DNA from: Gnetum montanum
Taxonomy: Eukaryota; Streptophyta; Gnetopsida; Gnetales; Gnetaceae
Reading direction: 5' to 3'
NCBI GenBank assembly: GCA_015680685.1
Contig: MNCI01003715.1
Span: forward strand, 347,790-411,789
Length of the DNA: 64,000 nt
Shown: positions 43,261-56,700 of the stretch, one piece after another
Numbering within the stretch: the first letter of the stretch is position 1
How the letters are laid out: each line of letters begins with the position of its first letter
Position numbers and translations under genes: made by a program
The notes under the pieces: model-generated
What the model was told of the DNA's origin: nothing
Database searches by the model: none
What the model saw: the letters and a program-made list of their open reading frames with translations, nothing else

Positions 43261-45035
43261 TTTGTACTTCAAGGATTTGGTTTTCTTTGTAGAAACAGTG
43301 GAGTATTTCTGATTTTTCTTTTATTTAGCTAGGGAAGACGGATGCCATTTGTTGTTTTTAGATAATCATTTCATCTTCTTGCAATGGCTATATTTTCCAA
43401 AATTATGGAAGAATCAGTCACTACATTGGTGGGTATGCCCAATGTATTACCAGTTATGCATCTTGAATTTAACATCATTCTGTCTTAATAGAAATCTACT
43501 TCCATCTAAATCAAGGATAGTTCCAATTGAAAATTCTCGTTGCAAATAGATTTTTCATAAAGATCAATACACTGGATTAATGATCTGCATATAGAAAANT
43601 AAAGATCGATACACTGGATTAATGATCTGCATATAGAAAATGTTTCCATTCCAAGGTTACTCTGAAATCAGATGGTAAACAACTTTTTAAAAATAAATAC
43701 AGTGGTAAACAACTTTTTAAAAATAAATACAGTGGTTCTCCACTTCTCTTATTTCTCAAATTTAGTGGGATAAAAGATATCTTGAATACAATTAGGTTCT
43801 CTATAATTATGTTTTATGTTTTTGTAATGAATAGATAATACGCATCAAATAAAAAACAAAATTATAAAATTGAATTTTGGAAATTTCATTAATAGTAATG
43901 GAAAACAAGATTACCTTACAGTACAAGAAAATAGAGCATTAACTTTTGCAACTTTGAAGAAGTGAGAGAAGATAATGCACCTACCTGTGCCCCTTCTATA
44001 CAAATTAAGATTAGGAAAACAACAGTCTATAATCTCTCAAACTCAGCTCAACCTTAGAAATGAGACTTGAAAAAGCATTAGTATTTGCATCCCTAAATTG
44101 ACAGGATCTTTGAAGGGAAAAAACCACCTTGTACCAAGAGTGTATCTCTCCTTTTACTCTGCAATATTCCCTCCTTTCTAGTCTATTAATAATATATTGT
44201 TCTAAAGTCTTGCTATTAAAGTAAATACATTTATTAGGTTATTAAAGTAATTACTGCTCAATGTTAGGGAGCATTGCATTCTTGTCTTCATGGCATTCCT
44301 ATCCAAGAAAAAATTAAGTACATAAGACACCAGTTTACACTTTCCTATATCCTTGTTTCTACAAGTTGATGTAACTCCTAAAGTGCTGGTTAATTCAGTG
44401 ACATAAGATAGAATAATAAAAAAGGGTTACAAATCATATTGGCAAATTATATTCAAATAAAAATCCTTGGGCTGGAATTAATTATTAACAATTATTATGA
44501 TGGGCTGAAAAAATTTAAAGCTTATGATTTAACTTTATTAAAATCATTCTCTTCCTTTTATATATATAAGTGCTAGCTTTTTGATAGAATTCATGTTTGT
44601 CATACCTAAGCTTGACAAATTTTAAACCATGTTTTATTTTTATAAAATGGGTTTATATGTTTACTTGAGTACTTTTTCATACATTTAATTTCATAGAGAT
44701 GTACTCAATCAAGATTATTCATGTTCAGATTGATATGTGTGTTTCTTTGGCTGCATGTGGCTGAAAGTTTTTCTATTGCATTGCTTTCTTCTGTGTACTC
44801 GAAGGACAATCCACCATTTATAGTTTCAATGATCCGACTAAATTGTAATTTTTCTTAGCCGGCTTTGTATTTTAGCATCCATTTTCATAACTCAACTGAT
44901 TGAATATTTTATCTAAATATGGCATATTAAGTAATGCACTATCATAAATTTAATTTTTGCATGGGAATGGAAATTTAGTCTTTGCTTACTACCGAAGTGC
45001 CCCATTGCTGAAATGACTGATTTCTGTGTGTACAG
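43261..45035. other. intergenic AT-rich region with two local duplications
   Basis: No gene is supported. A 41-base unit is duplicated on both sides of the single n at 43599 (43558-43598 and 43600-43640), which looks like an unresolved assembly join. A 30-base unit is tandemly duplicated at 43674-43733. Confidence 0.6.
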
Positions 45036-45207
45036 GCCATGGAAGGAGTGTTACGGTAATGTGTGCTTTGTTTGTTGCTTTGGGTCTGGCAGAAAGTTTG
45101 GAAGTACTGAAAAGATGCTTGAAGAACGCAGACCCACTATTGCAATGAACACTAATCAGCTCAAAAGTGTTGAGAGGTGGAATCAAATGCAAAATAAGAG
45201 CAAATGA
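45036..45207 (+). pseudogene. last exon of a plant dual-specificity-phosphatase-like gene, frameshifted
   Basis: After a splice-acceptor-like CTGTGTGTACAG, one frame reads HGRSVTVMCALFVALGLAES, the segment after the catalytic Cys in the HCxxGxxRS loop of a plant dual-specificity phosphatase family. The family motif then continues in another frame as MLEERRPTIAMNTNQLKSVE followed by RWNQ and a stop at 45207. At least one frameshift near 45100-45110 separates the halves. The catalytic Cys would lie in a preceding exon that I cannot find in the 1.8 kb upstream. Because the acceptor is kept, it looks like a genomic fragment and not a retrocopy. The family assignment is from memory of conserved wording. 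Confidence 0.6.
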
Positions 45208-46465
45208 GTTTCTGATCTACCAAAGAAAAGCTCGACTACGGGAAGAAATTGGAAATTTACAAAGCTCAATGTGAGCATATACCACCACTATGGTCACGAA
45301 TGGGCATGAGGAAAAGGGTTTATGGCAGCGATGCCCATGTAGGGGTCCATGGCAGCGGGTTCTGACCCATGTGGATCAAATAGGGTGCATTAATACCCAA
45401 TCAAACTTAAAAGGATTTCTCCTCTCACAATAGGATATCTAGGATATATTGGACCCTAAATAACAAGGGTTCCATCACAAAGCTACTCCAATGCTAATCC
45501 AATGCTAAGTATGAACAAGAATTAAACGCACAGAGATGAGTATTCCATAACGAGAATGCATTTAAAAAAGTGTTTAGTTCAGGTTTAATACAGTTTTAAG
45601 CAAATGAATTTTCAAATTTGCATTCAACCTACTTTTTTATATTAATTTTTTTATTCTATCAGTATTTTACCATTTAACGTGTAATCTCCTCGTGAACCCA
45701 ACATTTCCCCAGTTCAATATCAATATATTCACGTAATAAAACAAACTAAAAAGTCTAACCTCCTTTGAAGTTACTACTACCTCAGGTCTGGAATCGAGGT
45801 ATTAAAACTTCTAAAATGATCAAGATAATACTAATAATACGGTTCTTAAATCTTGAACCGACCCCTCACATTTTGGCACACATAAAACTCCACTGTAGCC
45901 GTAGATTCCAACAAAAGCAAACCATCTCTAAAAAACAAAAAAGGATATATAAGTAAAACTACACTAAATGCTGCACACAAATCGGGATTCTTCGTCGTGA
46001 AAGCGACGCCAGAACTGCAGAGAAAAGAAATCCCTGGTCCGGTATTGTTGTTTGTACAGTGACATCTAATTTAACAGTCAAAGCAACGCAACGCAACTTA
46101 ATTTTGCAGGGATTGGCAGTTTGGCTGAAGCATATCGTGTTCTCTAACTTAGTCTGACTAGACAGAATCCGATCACATCGTGCATGAAATTCTTTACTGA
46201 CGGTATCATGCGACGTTGCTATTAACTCAATTAATCATGTCAAATCAGTAGAATAGAAAACAACAGGAGAGGTGCGAGGCTACGATAGAGTATTACGTGA
46301 TGTACGTAATCCCAGGAAAGAGGAGACATGCACCAATCTCTGATGCCGCCATCTCAGGCCCAAATTGACGTGAACGCACATCTGCCATGATCATGAGCTT
46401 TGAGCTACGGACGCGGATGCGGAGGAAGCTCAACCGCATTTCCTTTATTGGTGATGAAATTTTGC
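45208..46465. other. intergenic region, no gene seen
   Basis: AT-rich. The part at 45970-46465 is less AT-rich with scattered CpG, but no convincing frame or element was found. Confidence 0.5.
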
Positions 46466-47831
46466 TATGCATCAAAAGAATCCGATTCATGGAAGCGAGG
46501 AATCGAGGATTCGTGATTCTGAACGTGTTTGGGTACGTGTGCCTCAAGAAAAGTGGGTTCGGGTTCGTAGCCGGGGACGTGATACAGAAAAATTTAAATA
46601 TATTAGTTTTTTAAAAAATTAAATCTCATATATTATAAAAATACATTGTAAAATATAGAACAATGTAAATCCAAAATATTGTTACTGCTTAAAAATTGCA
46701 GACGTATGGAGGGCATTGAATCCATTTCCTTACTCAGGAGCCATGATCTGGCCAAACATATAATTTCTGCAACAACCAAAATGACAGCAATAAAATGAAA
46801 CCCCTTTGTTACTCAATCCAATATTTCCAAAAATGAAATTAAGCCTCAAGCCTCGACCAAATTTATAATAAATCAGGTCTGGTAATACTTTTGTTCAACA
46901 ACTACTTGTGAGTAGCACCCTAGGGACTACCTGTGAATAGCACCATAGGGCAACATTGAAGATGACAGCATTAAAAGAAGACACAACTTAACTAAACTAG
47001 GCACAGCCAAGAACTCACCTCACCTACAATGATCGAAAAACCTTTCAGATGCTGGAAAATCGGCACTAGTCATGGAAAAATCAGCACTAGTCATAATGAA
47101 GAGGAATAGTCATAATGAAGAGGAAAGTAAAAACAGAGCACCATGAGCTTGCGTATGGCCATTGACCATGTGCTGCTGGTGGGCCTGGTTGCTTTATAAG
47201 CAAACAGATTTTTAAAATAGTTGAACAAGCATCCATCCGTCATCATGTTCATGACTCATGACCCATGATGATGACCCTGTTTTGTTTTTACTTTTTTCAG
47301 CAGAGAGATATGAGAAAAAGAGCAAAAACCAGAAATGAACAGTAAACACGCGTGAATGTGTGAGTCATGGCGGAACCTTTGACGCTCCGAAAGGCAGGCG
47401 AATCCATGCAAATGCAATGTTTGCCTCGCACGCCCCGTCCAAAACTTGATTTCCGTATGACCCATACTTGCCCCTTTCGGTTACCATATTCGTACTCCCT
47501 TGTTTTCTGTGGTCCGTCTCATTCCGATGCCATAAATCTTGATTGCCACTTAACAATGAAATGAAATTTTTGTTATGATTCAGGAGTAGATACTTAAGAT
47601 TTTAATACGTAAGATTTTAATGTAAAATGCAGATATCACTAAAAAGGCAAGAACAATAGGAGGCAAGGCAAGGCGACCATTTCAATGTATAAATACAAAT
47701 CCAGACAAAATTTCATTGGAAATTATGAAATACGTACCCATTGCGAATTTAATACGCTTCTGTACGCGCTCCCGAATCCGACGCGAACAGTTCGCGAAAA
47801 TTTGTCCGAATCGCGAATCTCCGGCGCATAG
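46466..47831 (+). repeat. left arm of a large inverted repeat
   Basis: TATGCATCAAAAGAATCC at the outer end to CCGGCGCATAG at the inner end (1,366 bases). It pairs with 48135-49140 along its whole length apart from two missing stretches in the right arm. The inner end includes the palindrome CGCGAACAGTTCGCG. Short open frames in it mirror those of the other arm and have no protein-like features. Confidence 0.9.
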
Positions 47832-48134
47832 AAATTTTGTTATCTCAAATTGAAATTTTATTATATTATGTTTGGAGACCCTTTGGATTTCTGTACAGTA
47901 GAAATATATCTTTGAGTTTTGAATATCATGTAGCGACACTGAATTATCTTTTATACTCTGCAGCGTATTTCAATAAAGGCCCACCTTCGGTGGAGCAAGT
48001 GTTAAAAATTCACGGAAATAATGTTCGAAATTGTTTTCACTTAAGATAAACCATGTGAGCGCGTTTGTGATTTTTAAGCATGCAAAAATTGGAAGCAATT
48101 AAAAGGCTGTTTCTGCATAAATAGTGGCCAAAAG
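47832..48134. other. loop of the inverted repeat
   Basis: 303 bases of AT-rich unique sequence between the arms, without a supported gene. Confidence 0.8.
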
Positions 48135-49140
48135 CTATGTGCCGGAGATTCGCGATTCCGGACAAATTTTCGCGAACTGTTCGCGTCGGATTCGGGAGCG
48201 CGTACAGAAGCGTATTAAATTCGCAATGGGTATGTATTTCATAATTTCCAATGAAATTTTGTGTGGATTTGTATTTATACATTGAAATGGTCGCCTTGCC
48301 TTGCCTCTTGTTCTTGCCTTTTTAGTGATGCGTGCATTTTACATTAAAATCTTACGTATTAAAATCTTAAGTATTTATGGGATCGGAATGAGACGGACCA
48401 CAGAAAACAAGGGAGTACGAATAAATAAACAAACACTATGGTAATCGAAAGGGGCAAGTATGGGTCATACGGAAATCAAGTTTTGGACGGGGCGTGCGAG
48501 GCAAACTTCGCATTTGCATGGATTCGCCTGCCTTTCGGAGCGTCAAAGATTCCGCCATGATTCACACATTCACGCGTGTTTACTGTTTATTTCTGGTTTT
48601 TGCTCTTTTTGTCATATCTCTGCTGAAAAAAGTAAAAACAAAACAGGGTCATGCTTATAAAGCAACCAAGCCCACCAGCAGCACATGGTCAATGGCCATA
48701 TGCAAGCTCATGGTGCTCTGTTTTTACTTTCCTCTTCATTATGACTAGTGCTGATTTTTCCATAACTAGTGCCGATTTTCCAGCGTCTGAAAGGTTTTCG
48801 ATCATTGTAGGTGAGGTGAGTTCTTGGCTGTGCTTAGTTTAGTTAAGTTGTGTCTTCTTTTAATGCTGTCATCTTCAATGTNNNNNNNNNNNNNNNNNNN
48901 NNNNNNNNNNNNNNNNNNNNNNNNNNNNNNNNNGGATTTACATTGTTCTATATTTTACAATGTATTTTTATAATATATGAGATTTAATTTTTAAAAAAAC
49001 TAATATATTTAAATTTTTCTGTATCACGTCCTCGGCTACGAACCCGTCCCCACTTTTCTTGAGGCACACGTACCCAAACACGTTCAGAATCACAAATCCT
49101 TGATTCCTCGCTTCCATGAATCGGATTCTTTTGATGCATA
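48135..49140 (-). repeat. right arm of the large inverted repeat, with gap
   Basis: Reverse complement of 46466-47831, CTATGTGCCGGAG at the inner end to GATGCATA at the outer end. It lacks about 90 bases present in the left arm at 47190-47270. The N run (48882-48933, 52 N) replaces about 280 bases of the left arm (about 46675-46955), so the gap size is only a placeholder. Confidence 0.9.
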
Positions 49141-50095
49141 GGCCAAAAGTAACCTCGGGAAAAGCAGAGGATGAAATTGTTCCCGGAAAACATGGAAAAA
49201 TGAACCATTTATAGAATATAAAGACAGGTATCAGATGTCCTAACCACTAACCTTACATTACCATTGAGAGAGAGAGAGTTAACTGGTATTTGGTATTGCA
49301 GAAAAGGTCCTATGGAAATAGGACAAGCTCGAAATAAATTTTATGCCATGAACAAAGGATAGACCAGTTAGGAGCTTACAATTCATAAAAAGAAATGAAT
49401 CAATGAGATAGCTGGTAAACTTGAGGCCGTTAACCTGTATGAGTTTAGTAATATACATGTGAAAATGACGGAGGATTTAGTTAAAACAATGGCAAAATCT
49501 ACCACTAATTTAACACATTCAGTAGAGTTAGGATAACCTTTTTACCAATTTCAACAAGTCTAAGAACAAAATTATAAAAAAGTATAGTAGTGTACCGACT
49601 ATGTTGGACACCATAGAGATGATAGTTGTTCTTAGATGAATACGTGCATGGCTTGAATTTGTTTGATAAGGATTAACGAGAAGCTTCCTTCATAGAACAA
49701 GTCAAATCCCAACCCAAGAAAAAAGGTCAATACCATTCAACCCCCATCCTTGGATGCTTTGAATGATTCTTCTTGCTTTCCAAAAAAAATAATTCAAATC
49801 CCAAAAAAAAAATAAAAAAATAAAAAAAAAGTCAATACCATACAAACCCAATCCTTGGATTCTTTGAATGATTTGTTTTAATTTTAAAAGAAACTAGCCT
49901 TTATGAATAGGAAACTTAGTTAATCTAAACCCTATTGTTTTGAGATGTGCTTATGTGGTTCAAGCCTTATTTATTTTAATGTGGTTTGAACTATACTCTT
50001 TGGTTTTGTTTAAGGCTAGTACCACATAATAGTATGATGCTCTATGATTAATGGATTAATATTAAAACTAAAACTGTTTTACATCTAAAGACCCA
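49141..50095. other. intergenic region, no gene seen
   Basis: AT-rich, with a (GA)n stretch near 49266-49278 and A-rich tandem pieces near 49785-49835. It ends with ACCCA, the target site of the next element. Confidence 0.6.
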
Positions 50096-50957
50096 TGATG
50101 GGACGCGATATTGCATGGGCCGTGATATTGCATACGCGATATCACGTCCGCTGCAATATTGCATCCCCCGCGATATCACATCTTCCCCTGCGATATCGCG
50201 TATGCGATATCGTAGCACACCGCCAAATCTATAAATAAGAGGCAGCTCTCCCTTGTTTCTTCATCTAGATCTAGACCGTTAGCGAAACTTTGGTAGTTTT
50301 ACCTTTCCAAAGATAGAATAATTTCCATGTGCCCGCAGTAGGAGTCCCCAAGTGAACGGATCTTTATTCGAGCAAATATTGTACCTGAGCACAAGTTTGT
50401 GTACAGAAATAAAGATGAACTTTTGGATAAACCTTGCAGTGCATGGATTAAGCTCAATAGGACTTTAATTATTGTTATTTATTGTTCATCGTTTAAATGC
50501 TTTATTAGTTAATTAAATCTTTCTCAACCCTTCTCTCCTAGTTAAGTGCATTTAGTACGACCGCTTTGAGCATGTGCGTTACGCTTGGCAATCCCAGCAA
50601 CGAATAGCATTTGGTAATCCCAGAAGGTTGCATTGGTTTAGGGTGTGAACGATAAGTGGGAACGGATACTGATGCTAGGCATTAGAACTTGGTTAGTTAA
50701 AGTTAGTTACTTAGTCTCTTCACCTTTCCCTCATTAGCATAGGAGATAAAACAGATAAAAGACATAAAAATCACATACCTCAGACTTACTAAACCATACA
50801 ACCGTGAAAAATACAAGTAAGTCTGGGAAGACAATGAACAATTAACCTTAAGTGTTCCATAAGGCGTGTAGGCACTTAGTTTGTGGAGTTCAACCAGATC
50901 ACGTGTGTAACGCTTGTATTCGTATGGTTGAGTGTAGGGGTACCTCGCCACTCGTCA
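50096..50957 (+). repeat. 5' LTR, Athila-like
   Basis: 862 bases, TGATGGGACG...CTCGTCA (last pentamer changed from CATCA). U3 has at least six GCGATATCGC-type palindromes or half-sites (one exact at 50190-50199) directly before the TATA box TATAAATA (50230-50237). The poly(A) signal AATAAA is at 50408-50413. Confidence 0.92.
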
Positions 50958-50958
50958 T

Positions 50959-50976
50959 TGGCACCATTGCTGGGGA
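50959..50976 (+). other. primer-binding site, tRNA-Asp type
   Basis: TGGCACCATTGCTGGGGA, one base after the LTR, three mismatches from the plant tRNA-Asp complement. Confidence 0.85.
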
Positions 50977-51101
50977 CTAAGTTGTTTGTGCACTAAGTAG
51001 AATGTAGGAAATCATCCACATCGTTGGGAAGCTTAAACGAACCCTTAGGGTTAATCAAAAGAAAAATTATACAATGGTTAATAGCACACCGACAAGACAC
51101 A

Positions 51102-53740
51102 ATGTCTTCTTCTTCTTCTCATAAAATCACTTCACCACCTAGGGATCATACAAGAGACCGTCGGTAGTCTAACACACGTAACCCAAATCCACCAATTCCT
51201 CAAGAGTATCAGGTGGTATATACTCATCATGATGAGTATATACCCGATTTTACTTTTATCCTCCACCAGGATGAACAACTGCGTTGGCGTGACTTGCAAG
51301 GTAACATAGTGTTACCTCTAGATCGGGCAGTCCCTAACATGCTTCTTCGTGCTCTTGCACAAATAGACATGATGTAGCTATACGCTGAATACGTTGCATG
51401 TGCTTACAACACAATGGATTACCATCCCGCAGCAGTGTAATGTCAACGGGACACAAGGTAGGAGAGTTACCACACATCGTTGAAGGGCAAAGGGCCCCAT
51501 AATGGTTCACCCGTCATAAGGGAAATTAAGGGTGGTGAACCTATCTCAATAGGTTCTCCACAAAATGATGTTCCCCCTCCTAACGATAGTGAGGAGGTGG
51601 GGTATCAGAACCTACACTCCATGATTCAAAACCTTGGTTCTAATCCCCATGAACACCAAGTGTTCACTGAGGGAACACAAATACATGACAAAGATGGGAA
51701 GTCTGATCGTCATTACGATCGGGGCCGTAGCCACCGAAGAGAAGGTAAGAAACATCGTCATGGCGATGTTTCCCCTTCTTCTTCCCCTTCATCACACCAT
51801 TCACCCTCTCCTTCCACATCTGGATGTAGTCACCAAGAGCCCAACCATGAGGATAAGGGTAAAGATAAGAAAAATGAGAGACCTTGACGAGAGAGTTGAG
51901 AGCGAGGACGAGGGCATTCTAGAGAGTCAAGGCATAGAAGGGAAAGTAGGGAAACATGTAGGCATCATAGACATCATGAGAGAGATGATCATGAAAAACC
52001 CCTACTTGCCACCTGAAGCATGTTAGACATTGCAGAGGTTGTGAGAATACTTACAAGGCACCAGAAAGATAGCCTAATCAAGAAACTAGACATGAATAAT
52101 ATCCCATGGTTTGAGGGTGGATACAATGTTCATCTGCAAAATCAATTACAGGCATTCCATGATGCTTGTGCCTTGCAAAATATTGAAAATAAGTGGTAGA
52201 AGTTAAAGTTGTTCCCTAGGACACTCATAAAAGAAGCGAAAAGTTGGTACCGGTCTTTAGAACTAGAAACCATTAGGAGATGGAGTACAATGCTAGAATT
52301 GTTTAATGATAAATACCAAACGTACTCCAGAGTGTCGAACTTCTGTAAGCAAATCCAAGAATGGAAGTAGGGTAGTCACGAACCCTTGGATGCTGCCATG
52401 GGCCGATATTATGCATTGCTATATCGTTGCCCAAGCCATGGTTATGCACAACAGGATCAACTCCACCACCTCGTAGATGGGCTAAGACATGAAATGAGGA
52501 GAACCCTTGGGACATATGCCCAAAGGAGATTATCTGAACTTAGGTCCCACGAAGTTCATAGATTGTTGGAGCAAGTAGCTAAAGAAGAAGGGGAGCTATA
52601 GAAAAGAAAAAGCACGAAAGAATATAACTACGATCCTTCCCTTCGAAAGAGGGGAGTAAGATTCTGTGAGGAAGAGGATGAGTCACCACTCGAAGAGTTG
52701 GTGAATAGAAAAACCTTGCCGCTTCAGAAATTAACAATGGAAGTGTCAGCTAAGGTTGATCAAATATGGAGCTCCTTAGATAGTAAAATTGAAACTATCC
52801 TAAAAATCGTAGAGGAATCTAAGGAGGAGCAAAGTAGTGATCATGATAAGAAAAAGAAGAGGGATTTGGATCATGCACGTAACAAAGGTAAGGGTAAAAT
52901 GACCATCACTGAAAAGGTTATGGATTTGGATACAGACAATGACGGTGGATGTGAGATTTGCCAATATGACCATCCTAAGGGATGTTGCCCAATAATCTCA
53001 CATCTACAAGAGTCTAGGATGTAGGGTGTATGCACTCAACCCAAGACTTAACCAATGGCAAGCACCCCGAAGGTTACCTTATCCCCAAGGTAACCCGAAG
53101 CAGTTCCACCAATCGTTAATGTATTATCCAAGTGGAACTCCACCACAACCTATCGAGTAACACCAGCAGTGGCAATACCCACAGTCATGGGGAATGCCAT
53201 CACCTAGGCAATAATACCCTTACCAACAACCAGATCCATATGGCTATTATGTGTAGCAGCTGGTTCCTCTAAGTGACTTTATCAGTCACATGGCCCCACA
53301 ACGTCACTACCAAGCTTGGGAGTACTATAAGATTCCTTCTCCGAAGAGAAACACACCACATGCATACCATCCTCCAAATCCAGCTGCCACTCCTACACCG
53401 TTAGCCCCACTATCAACTGCTCCAATAATGAAATGGGTATTTCCACTCAACCGCAATAACCCAATGTCACAAGGGCTTCGAATCCTCAAGCCACAGTGGG
53501 TCCTGATAATCTTACACTAAAGAGACCCTTATTCAGATCCAACAATCCAATTAAGCCCTCACTATCACAAGCGGTTGAGCATCTAAACACCTTCGTACCA
53601 AATAAGGTTTTGGGACCTCCTTCAAACCTAAAATTGGGCCTAATGCACACGGTTATGTTAACACATACCATTACCGACTGGATTAAGGTAGGCCACCTTC
53701 CCAAGAAATTCTCTGATCCTAGGAGCCCCCTAATTTATCT
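51102..53740 (+). pseudogene. Athila-like gag
   Basis: The ATG at 51102 (MSSSSSHKITSPP) opens a gag with HDEYIPDFTFILHQDEQLRW near 51229, a Ser/His/Lys-rich linker, the core NNIPWFEGGYN (near 52095) and HLVDGLRHEMRRTLGTYAQR (near 52468). A basic Lys-rich stretch and the Cys/His motif CEICQYDHPKGCCPI (near 52950) follow, then a Pro/Gln/Tyr-rich tail. Gag builds the particle and binds element RNA through the Cys/His part. It has several in-frame TAG/TAA codons and frame changes. It is the best-preserved of the three Athila gags in the window. Confidence 0.85.
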
Positions 53741-56700
53741 CTAAGTCGCTGGGAATGAACCTCATAAGGCTCTTCTTGACTTAGGCTCTGGAGTCAACTT
53801 AATCTCACAAGAATTATATAAAACCTAGAACCTGCCTCCACTCAAGAAGAGCAATATTCGCTTAGAGCTAGCTGACCAGTTCATCACTATTCCTTTCGGA
53901 CAAGTTGAGGACATTGTTACCACCGTGGGTGGTTGGTCATACCCAGCTGATTTTCTGGTAATCCAAATAAACAATGATAAAGGGGATTTCTCGATAATAA
54001 TGGGAAGGACATGGTTGAGTACAATAGATGCACGCCTAGGAATCTACAATCTTTCCCTAGAAATATCCAATAAAAATACTTTTGAAAAGATTGAGAAGAA
54101 GAAAGTTCCATGCATCGCATATAGTGACACAGGGTGCCATTGCTTGTAGAAATCATGGGTGATGCGAAGTTTAACATTGCCTACATGCAATCGGTGTGCA
54201 CAAGATATTGAGATAAAAAAGTGCCTATGTGCAGTAGCCACATGACAAGAAAACACCCAGTGGTTGATGGTTGATCAAGAGAGCAACTCAATAACATGCA
54301 TGGAACTAACTAAGGGGATAACTAGTGCTTACATTGAAAGCATAGATGCACTAGAGTAAGTTCATTGCCAACTCCCCACCCTTAACTTTGAAAACATTAA
54401 CTAGGGAAAGTTAGAGATTCCTGAGGAATTTAGACAAGAGCCCCTAGATCTAAAACCATTGCCCACCGGTTTGGAATACATGACCCTTGAAAACAAAAAA
54501 TTGGTAATCATCAACGCAAAGCTTGTTCCCAAGCAAAAAGAGAGATTGTTGAAGGTGATAAATAAATGGTCAACAACCTTTGCCTGGTCATACCCTGAAT
54601 TAATCGAAATAGATCCTAGGATATGCTAGCATAGGATTTACATGGATCCCTTCATGAAGTCTCAAAAAAAACCACAGAGACAATTGAACCCGAAATTGAA
54701 ACAAATAGTAAAAGAAGAGATAAAGCAACTTCTTAAGGCTGGGTTCATATACCCCATTGCGGACAGTGAATCGGTTAGTCCTCTAGTAATTGTGCCTAAG
54801 AAGGGAGACAAATGGAGAATGTGTATAGATTTTAGGCTACCGAACATGACAACATTCAAAGATCATTTCCCGTTGTCGTTCATTGATCAAGTCTTAGACA
54901 TTGCTATTATAGTTTTCTGGATAGGTATAGTGGATATAATCAAATACGAATAGCACCAGAAGATCCAGCCAAAACAACGTTCAACAGTCCCTGGGGAACA
55001 TTTGCATAGAAGCAAATGCCATTTGGCTTGTGCAATGCCCCTGCCACGTTCCAATGTTTAGTCCTAAGCATATTTCAACAACAGATAGGAAATGGAGTGG
55101 AAGTCTTTATGGACAACTTCTCCACTTATGGGACAAGCTTTGATCAAGTCCTGGACTAATTAGAGCAAGTGCTAAAATGATGTGTTGAAACCAACCTGAA
55201 GCTTAACTAGTAGAAAAGCCACTTGATGGTTCAAGAGGGCGTAGTATTGGGACATAAGATTTCACAGTCAGGAATAGAGGTGGACCCGAAAAAGGTTAAA
55301 GTCATTCAAGGAATCACCTGACAACCAGAAACGGTCAAAGACATTCGATCATTCCTTGGACACACTATCTACTATAGGAGATTCATCGAGAACTTCTCCA
55401 AAATTTCCAAACCGTTGGTGGAATTAACAAAGAAGGATGCACCATTCGAATGGACCAGGGAATGTGAATGAGCATTCCAAACTCTAAAATAGAGGCTTGT
55501 GGAAACTCCCATTCTACAAGCCCCTGACTGGTCCAAACCATTCCATATCATGACTGACGCATCTAATTATGCCTTAGGAGCCATACTAACATAGTTAGAT
55601 GAACAAAAACACCCTTATTACATCCATTGTGCAAGTAAGAGTATCACTGGTGCACAACTCAACTACACAACTATAGAAAAGGAATTAATGGCTGTAGTGC
55701 TTGCACTGGACAAATTTAGGCACTACGTGTTAGGCTATAAAGTGTATATTCATACAGATCATAGTGCAATTAGGTTTCTCATGAACAAGCCAACGGTTAG
55801 CCCTCGTATTATACGTTGGTTGGTAATCCTTCAGGAGTTCAACTTAACAATAGTAGACTGAAAGGGCATCGAGAATGTAGTTGCAGATCACTTATCTCGG
55901 TTGCACTGGGATAGCAAAGAGGACGAATATGCCGTATCTGATCACTTTCCTAACAAAACCCTCTTTGCCGATGTAGTGAATAACCAACCAACGGGAACAA
56001 ATTGGTATAGTAGCATTCTTACTTATCTCCTTTCCCAACAAACACCACAGGGGTTGGACTTTAGGAAGAAGTAATGGTTTCTTCATAAAACTAAGTACTT
56101 CATGGAAATCAAGGGACAACTTTATAAAGTATGTCTTGATGGCTTGGTTCGATGGTGTGTACCCGATGAGGATCAATTAAGAGTTCTCCAAGATGCTCAT
56201 GAGGGTCCCTGTGGGGGCCACTATGCAGAGAGATGAACGACCATTAAGATCCTGTTTGCAGGATATTACTGGCCAATGCTATTTCGGGATGCCCATCAAT
56301 TTGTCCAATCCTATGAGCGCTATCAACGTGATGGTGGAATGACTACTAGAATGGAGGGTCCGCAACAATGGATTCAACCTTTGGAACCTTTCGACATTTG
56401 GGGAATAGATTTTATGGGGCCCATTACACCAATGTCCAATGGGAAAGCTTATATCATTGTTGTTGTTGACTATTTAACCAAATGGTCTAAAGCAGCTGCT
56501 GTAACAGAATGCACATCATCTACGGCTGCACGATTTGTACAACAACAAATAGTAAATAGGTTTGGTGTGCCGCATGCACTCATCTCTGATAATGAAACAC
56601 ATTTTACGGGTGCCACCTTTCGCAAGTTAATGCAATGCTTAGGGGTTGAACATAAATTGACCACACCTTATCACTCCCAAGCTAATGGCCAAGCTGAGGT

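Noticed and set aside
47256-47564. Open frames in the inverted repeat (also at 48460-48748)
   Set aside because: They are mirror images in the two arms, on both strands, without protein-like composition or homology that I recognise.
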